From positions 1 to 18,137 of the forward strand of contig SFFD01000024.1 of the NCBI GenBank assembly GCA_004556975.1: a stretch of DNA of 18,137 bases, given 5' to 3'. The notes under the pieces were generated by a model. The model saw only the letters and a list, made by a program, of their open reading frames with translations. It had not been told where the DNA came from and did not search any database. Shown piece by piece: positions 15,588 to 18,137 of this stretch (the first letter of the stretch is position 1; each line of letters begins with the position of its first letter). The translations under genes and the position numbers were made by a program. The DNA is from Oscillospiraceae bacterium. GTDB taxonomy: Bacteria; Bacillota; Clostridia; Oscillospirales; Ruminococcaceae.

Positions 15588-15616
15588 ATTATAATACGAT
15601 TTATGTGATATCTCAA
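15588..15616 (-). promoter_or_regulatory. Promoter of the HTH+TPR regulator
   Basis: On the minus strand TTGAGA (15616-15611), exactly 17 bases, then a perfect TATAAT (15593-15588). Six-base arms ATAAAT (15581-15586) and ATTTAT (15599-15604) flank the -10, which may be chance in such AT-rich sequence. The start point would be near 15581. Confidence 0.75.
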
Positions 15617-15747
15617 GGAAAAAACTTTGCGATTTGCCTGTCACCGTAAACTTCAGGCATAAATCAGGTTGAATTTTTTATAAACCCGGACATAAAAAGC
15701 GTGCCTTTCGGATTACATAATTGAATAAATGCCTGTTTTTTTGCAGC

Positions 15748-15780
15748 AAAAAGCAGCCGCATATCAAGCGGCTGCTTTTT
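15748..15780 (-). terminator. Terminator downstream of the flavodiiron protein gene
   Basis: AAAAAGCAGCCGC (15748-15760) and GCGGCTGCTTTTT (15768-15780) form a perfect 13-base-pair stem with a seven-base loop. Runs of A and T at both ends make it work in either direction; it lies about 40 bases after the stop codon of the minus-strand gene. Confidence 0.88.
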
Positions 15781-15820
15781 GAAAATTGCGTTATATCGTA
15801 AATTAAGCGTTTTTAAAGGA

Positions 15821-17614
15821 TTAGTCCTTAATTTCTTCAAAATCTGCGGCGCCATGCTTGCAAAGAGGGCAGACAATATCGTCCGGAAGCTCGTCGCCCT
15901 CGTAAATCCATCCGCAAACCTTGCACACAAAGCCTTTTTTACCCTTTGTTTTCGGTTTTGGCTTAACATTGTTCTGGTAATATGTATAAGTCATGGTTTC
16001 GCGCTCCGAAAGCACCCTTGCTTCCGTTACGGAGCAAATGAACATACCGTGCGTATCAAGATCAATGTACTGCTCAACTTTAAGGGACATGAAGGAATTG
16101 ATATATCTCGGCAGGAAAGCAAGACCGTTGTCGCTGTGAAGCGGAGCGATTTCAGCAAATTTATCCGCAGTTCTTCCGCTTTGGAAACCAAAGGTTTCAA
16201 AAACGCTGAAGGGGGCGTCAACCGACAGGCAGTTTACATTCATAATCCCGGTTTGCTTTATGACGTCATGCGAATAATTGCTTTTGTTTATTGTTACGGC
16301 AATGCGGTTCGGAGTATCTGTAACCTGCGTTACGGTATTTACAATAAGGCCGTTATCTTTTTTGCCGTCATTTGACGTAACAACATAAAGTCCGTACCCG
16401 ATATTGAAAAGAGCGGTCAGATCGTTTTTGTCGGCGGTTTCATCGCTTTCAGCCAGGTAATCCCGGCAAAGCTCGTTTGCGAGCTTTTCAATCTGTTCTC
16501 TGTTTTCGTCATTCATGGCCGACTTGATTTTAACGGCAGTATCCGCGAAGGTAATGTTTTTGCAATTTTCAAGCATGCCTTTCATTACCTTTGCGGCAAG
16601 CGGCGCCCAGCTTCCGTTTTCAATGAATGCGACTGTACGGTTCTGGAAATTTCTTTCGGTCAAATGCTCGATAAACTCGCGCATAAACGGAAAGATATCT
16701 GCGTTATAGGTTGTCGTAGCAAGCACTATTCTGCCATAGCGGAACGCATCCTCCACCGCCTCCGCCATGTCGCAGCGCGCAAGGTCGTTAACAACAACTT
16801 TGGCGCAGCCTTTTTCTTTAAGCTTGTCAGCAAGCAGCTCCACAGCCTTTTTTGTATGGCCGTAAACGGAAGTATAGGCAATCATAATGCCGTCGCTTTC
16901 AACGCCGTATGAAGACCACGTCTTATAAAGATTGATATAGTACTCAAGGTTCTCGCTAAGTACCGGCCCATGAAGAGGGCATATCTTTTCAATTTCAAGA
17001 CCCGCGGCCTTTTTAAGCAGAGCCTGCACCTGAACGCCGTATTTTCCTACAATTCCTATATAATAACGGCGGGCTTCGCATGCCCAGTCCTCATCTGCAT
17101 CAAGCGCGCCGAATTTGCCGAAGCCGTCTGCAGAAAAAAGCACTTTATCGTGGCTGTCATAAGTCACAATAACCTCCGGCCAATGCACCATCGGCGCGGT
17201 AACAAAGGTAAGAGTATGGGTGCCGAGCGAAAGCGTATCTCCCTCTCCCACAACGATTCTTCCGTTTGAAAAATCGGTGCCGAAAAAGTTTTGCATCATG
17301 GCAAACGCTTTTGCCGAGGAAACGACAACAGCATCCGGATATTCTTTCATGAAGTTAACAATGTTCGCGGAATGGTCGGGTTCCATATGCTGAACAATAA
17401 GATAATCGGGTTTTCTGCCGTTCAGCTCGTTTTTTATGTTATCAAGCCAAGGATCGGCAAATCTGGCGTCAACCGTGTCCATAACGGCAATTTTTTCGTC
17501 AATTATTAAATATGAATTATATGCCATACCGTTAGGAACAACATATTGACCTTCAAAAAGGTCAATTTCATGATCGTTTACGCCGACATAGCGAATATCT
17601 TTTGTAATCTCCAT
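15821..17614 (-). CDS. fprA: Flavodiiron protein with flavin-reductase and rubredoxin-like domains
   Basis: A 597-residue cytoplasmic enzyme that should reduce O2 to water and/or NO to N2O, protecting an anaerobe. Domain order: metallo-beta-lactamase-like diiron domain (about 1-245) with ligands H76, E78, D80, H144, D163 and H215; flavodoxin domain (about 243-390) with the FMN loop YTSVYGHTKKA (247-257); a flavin-reductase-like domain (about 400-550); and a rubredoxin-like end with C564, C567, C582 and C585. The last domain is of the short rubrerythrin type (14 residues between the CxxC pairs) rather than full rubredoxin. AGAGGT lies about six bases ahead of the ATG. Plain FprA proteins have only the first two domains and about 400 residues. 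It follows a separate rubredoxin gene, its likely electron donor. The symbol is by family only. Confidence 0.93.
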   Translation of the reverse strand: MEITKDIRYVGVNDHEIDLFEGQYVVPNGMAYNSYLIIDEKIAVMDTVDARFADPWLDNIKNELNGRKPDYLIVQHMEPDHSANIVNFMKEYPDAVVVSSAKAFAMMQNFFGTDFSNGRIVVGEGDTLSLGTHTLTFVTAPMVHWPEVIVTYDSHDKVLFSADGFGKFGALDADEDWACEARRYYIGIVGKYGVQVQALLKKAAGLEIEKICPLHGPVLSENLEYYINLYKTWSSYGVESDGIMIAYTSVYGHTKKAVELLADKLKEKGCAKVVVNDLARCDMAEAVEDAFRYGRIVLATTTYNADIFPFMREFIEHLTERNFQNRTVAFIENGSWAPLAAKVMKGMLENCKNITFADTAVKIKSAMNDENREQIEKLANELCRDYLAESDETADKNDLTALFNIGYGLYVVTSNDGKKDNGLIVNTVTQVTDTPNRIAVTINKSNYSHDVIKQTGIMNVNCLSVDAPFSVFETFGFQSGRTADKFAEIAPLHSDNGLAFLPRYINSFMSLKVEQYIDLDTHGMFICSVTEARVLSERETMTYTYYQNNVKPKPKTKGKKGFVCKVCGWIYEGDELPDDIVCPLCKHGAADFEEIKD

Positions 17615-17660
17615 ATTTTAACCTCTTTCTCTGTAATCAGCGGTATTTTTGTGTTAATTT

Positions 17661-17694
17661 AATTAAAAGCCCCTTTTGAACGAGGCTTTTAATT
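17661..17694 (-). terminator. Hairpin between the rubredoxin and flavodiiron genes
   Basis: AATTAAAAGCC (17661-17671) and GGCTTTTAATT (17684-17694) are perfect 11-base inverted copies with a 12-base loop. On the minus strand the tail after the stem is AT-rich but not a pure T run. It lies just after the rubredoxin stop codon, so it may be a partial terminator or an mRNA 3'-stabilising stem that sets rubredoxin above the downstream gene. Confidence 0.55.
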
Positions 17695-17697
17695 TGC

Positions 17698-17853
17698 TTA
17701 TTCCTTTGAAAACTGGTCTTTGCCGGCTCCGCACAGCGGACATTCAAAATCTTCGGGAAGCTCCTCAAATTTTGTTCCGGGAGCAATTCCGTTGCTTGGG
17801 TCACCCAATTCCTCATCATAGACCCAACCGCACAGTTCGCATACATATTTCAT
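17698..17853 (-). CDS. Rubredoxin
   Basis: A 51-residue classical rubredoxin, a small one-iron electron carrier of the cytoplasm. It has both iron-binding pairs in the standard form: C5 and C8 in VCELCGW, and C38 and C41 in ECPLCGAG, with the typical GIAPGTKFEELPEDF between them. AAAGAGGT at 17861-17868 lies seven bases ahead of the ATG at 17853. It precedes the flavodiiron gene on the same strand with an 83-base gap that contains a hairpin, so it most likely passes electrons to that enzyme, though it may also serve others such as rubrerythrin. Confidence 0.96.
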   Translation of the reverse strand: MKYVCELCGWVYDEELGDPSNGIAPGTKFEELPEDFECPLCGAGKDQFSKE

Positions 17854-17952
17854 TCCGATTACCTCTTTCTTAATGTATTTTATTTATAAGCTCGTGTAGC
17901 TTGCGGTAAGCTTTCACGAAAAACAATTTTTGAAAAACCTGTGTAAAGCAAA

Positions 17953-18000
17953 GCTCGCACAGCCTGATAAAAGTGCTTTCTTTATACACGGCTGTGCGCT
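17953..18000. repeat. Long imperfect inverted repeat upstream of the rubredoxin gene
   Basis: CGCACAGCC (17956-17964) and GGCTGTGCG (17990-17998) are perfect inverted copies; inside the loop ATAAAAG and CTTTAT pair as a second stem, and AGC/GCT extends the base after a bulge. No T run follows on either strand, so it does not look like a terminator. It lies in the 284 bases upstream of rubredoxin, where no clear promoter or convincing gene was found; it may be a structured leader or mark the end of an upstream gene. Confidence 0.5.
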
Positions 18001-18137
18001 GAACAAATCGTTCACATTTCGAAATCAGATAATATAAAAAGTTTCGGCGCCGTTTATTGTGTCTGCCGATAATTTTCAGCATTCAAAATCAAAACTGTTC
18101 GGGCGCATATTCCGTATCTTTTCGGCAAAGTTCACTT

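Larger units (their letters stand above)
15467..15820. other. Gene-free interval between the flavodiiron gene and the HTH+TPR regulator
   Basis: This 354-base stretch holds the regulator's promoter (15588-15616), its leader of about 115 bases and the terminator of the flavodiiron gene (15748-15780). A small stem (CAAACC/GGTTTG around 15529-15546) lies in the leader and could be a weak attenuator. GCCTG/CAGGC at about 15636-15658 is too short to interpret. No short reading frame with a credible ribosome binding site was found on either strand. Confidence 0.6.

Noticed and set aside
15351..15644. A 97-codon minus-strand frame covering the regulator leader, considered as a signal-peptide gene for an RRNPP system.
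   Set aside because: It overlaps the regulator's own start in another frame, lacks a ribosome binding site and has no export signal.
17870..18082. A 70-codon minus-strand reading frame ending just before the rubredoxin ribosome binding site.
   Set aside because: No ribosome binding site precedes its ATG, it matches no family I know, and it runs through a strong hairpin; kept as an unlikely small gene.
18060..18137. Possible C-terminal end of an upstream minus-strand gene at the window edge.
   Set aside because: Two different frames read plausibly to a stop within about 60 bases and neither ending is recognisable, so no partial gene was called.

Overview
The window looks like a piece of a low-to-moderate GC, single-membrane anaerobic Firmicute, most likely a gut-type clostridium of the Oscillospiraceae/Ruminococcaceae kind. 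This is inferred from strong AGGAGG-type ribosome binding sites, several lipoproteins with Gram-positive lipoboxes, YqhQ (DUF1385), DUF4358, DUF4428 and DUF975 family proteins, and an oxygen/NO-detoxifying flavodiiron protein with rubredoxin. No CRISPR array, rRNA, tRNA, insertion sequence or phage gene was seen.

Layout. (1) 1-2100, plus strand: the tail of a degenerate receiver-like protein, a lipoprotein made of two copies of the same domain, and a DUF4428-type zinc-ribbon gene split by one in-frame TAA. A bidirectional terminator follows. (2) 7573-2206, minus strand: one promoter followed by five closely spaced genes: a VCBS/FG-GAP-like lipoprotein, an OmpR-type response regulator, its histidine kinase, YqhQ and the release-factor methyltransferase PrmC. 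(3) 7691-10286: an XRE-type regulator on the minus strand, divergent from a plus-strand pair (histidine phosphatase and DUF975-like membrane protein, overlapping by 19 bases). (4) 12884-10262, minus strand: a promoter, a DUF4358 lipoprotein, a small two-helix membrane protein, alanine racemase and RimI, ending in a terminator. (5) 15616-12910, minus strand: an accessory-looking pair, an HTH+TPR (RRNPP-like) regulator and an MFS efflux-type transporter, visibly richer in GC than its flanks. (6) 17853-15748, minus strand: a stand-alone 51-residue rubredoxin followed by a four-domain flavodiiron protein.

How the parts work together. Region 6 is a coherent electron-transfer unit, with rubredoxin feeding a diiron O2/NO reductase. 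Region 4 joins D-alanine supply for the cell wall to ribosomal-protein N-acetylation, with translational coupling (ATGA overlap). Region 2 couples a lipoprotein of possible sensory role to a two-component system, and two widely conserved genes (yqhQ, prmC) sit downstream in the same direction. Region 5 is the best candidate for something less described: a peptide-sensor-like regulator next to an exporter, with a 14-base imperfect inverted repeat around the exporter's start region. No system here can be called novel from sequence alone; the strongest single observations are the nonsense-split DUF4428 gene, the regulator/transporter cassette and the multidomain flavodiiron/rubredoxin unit.
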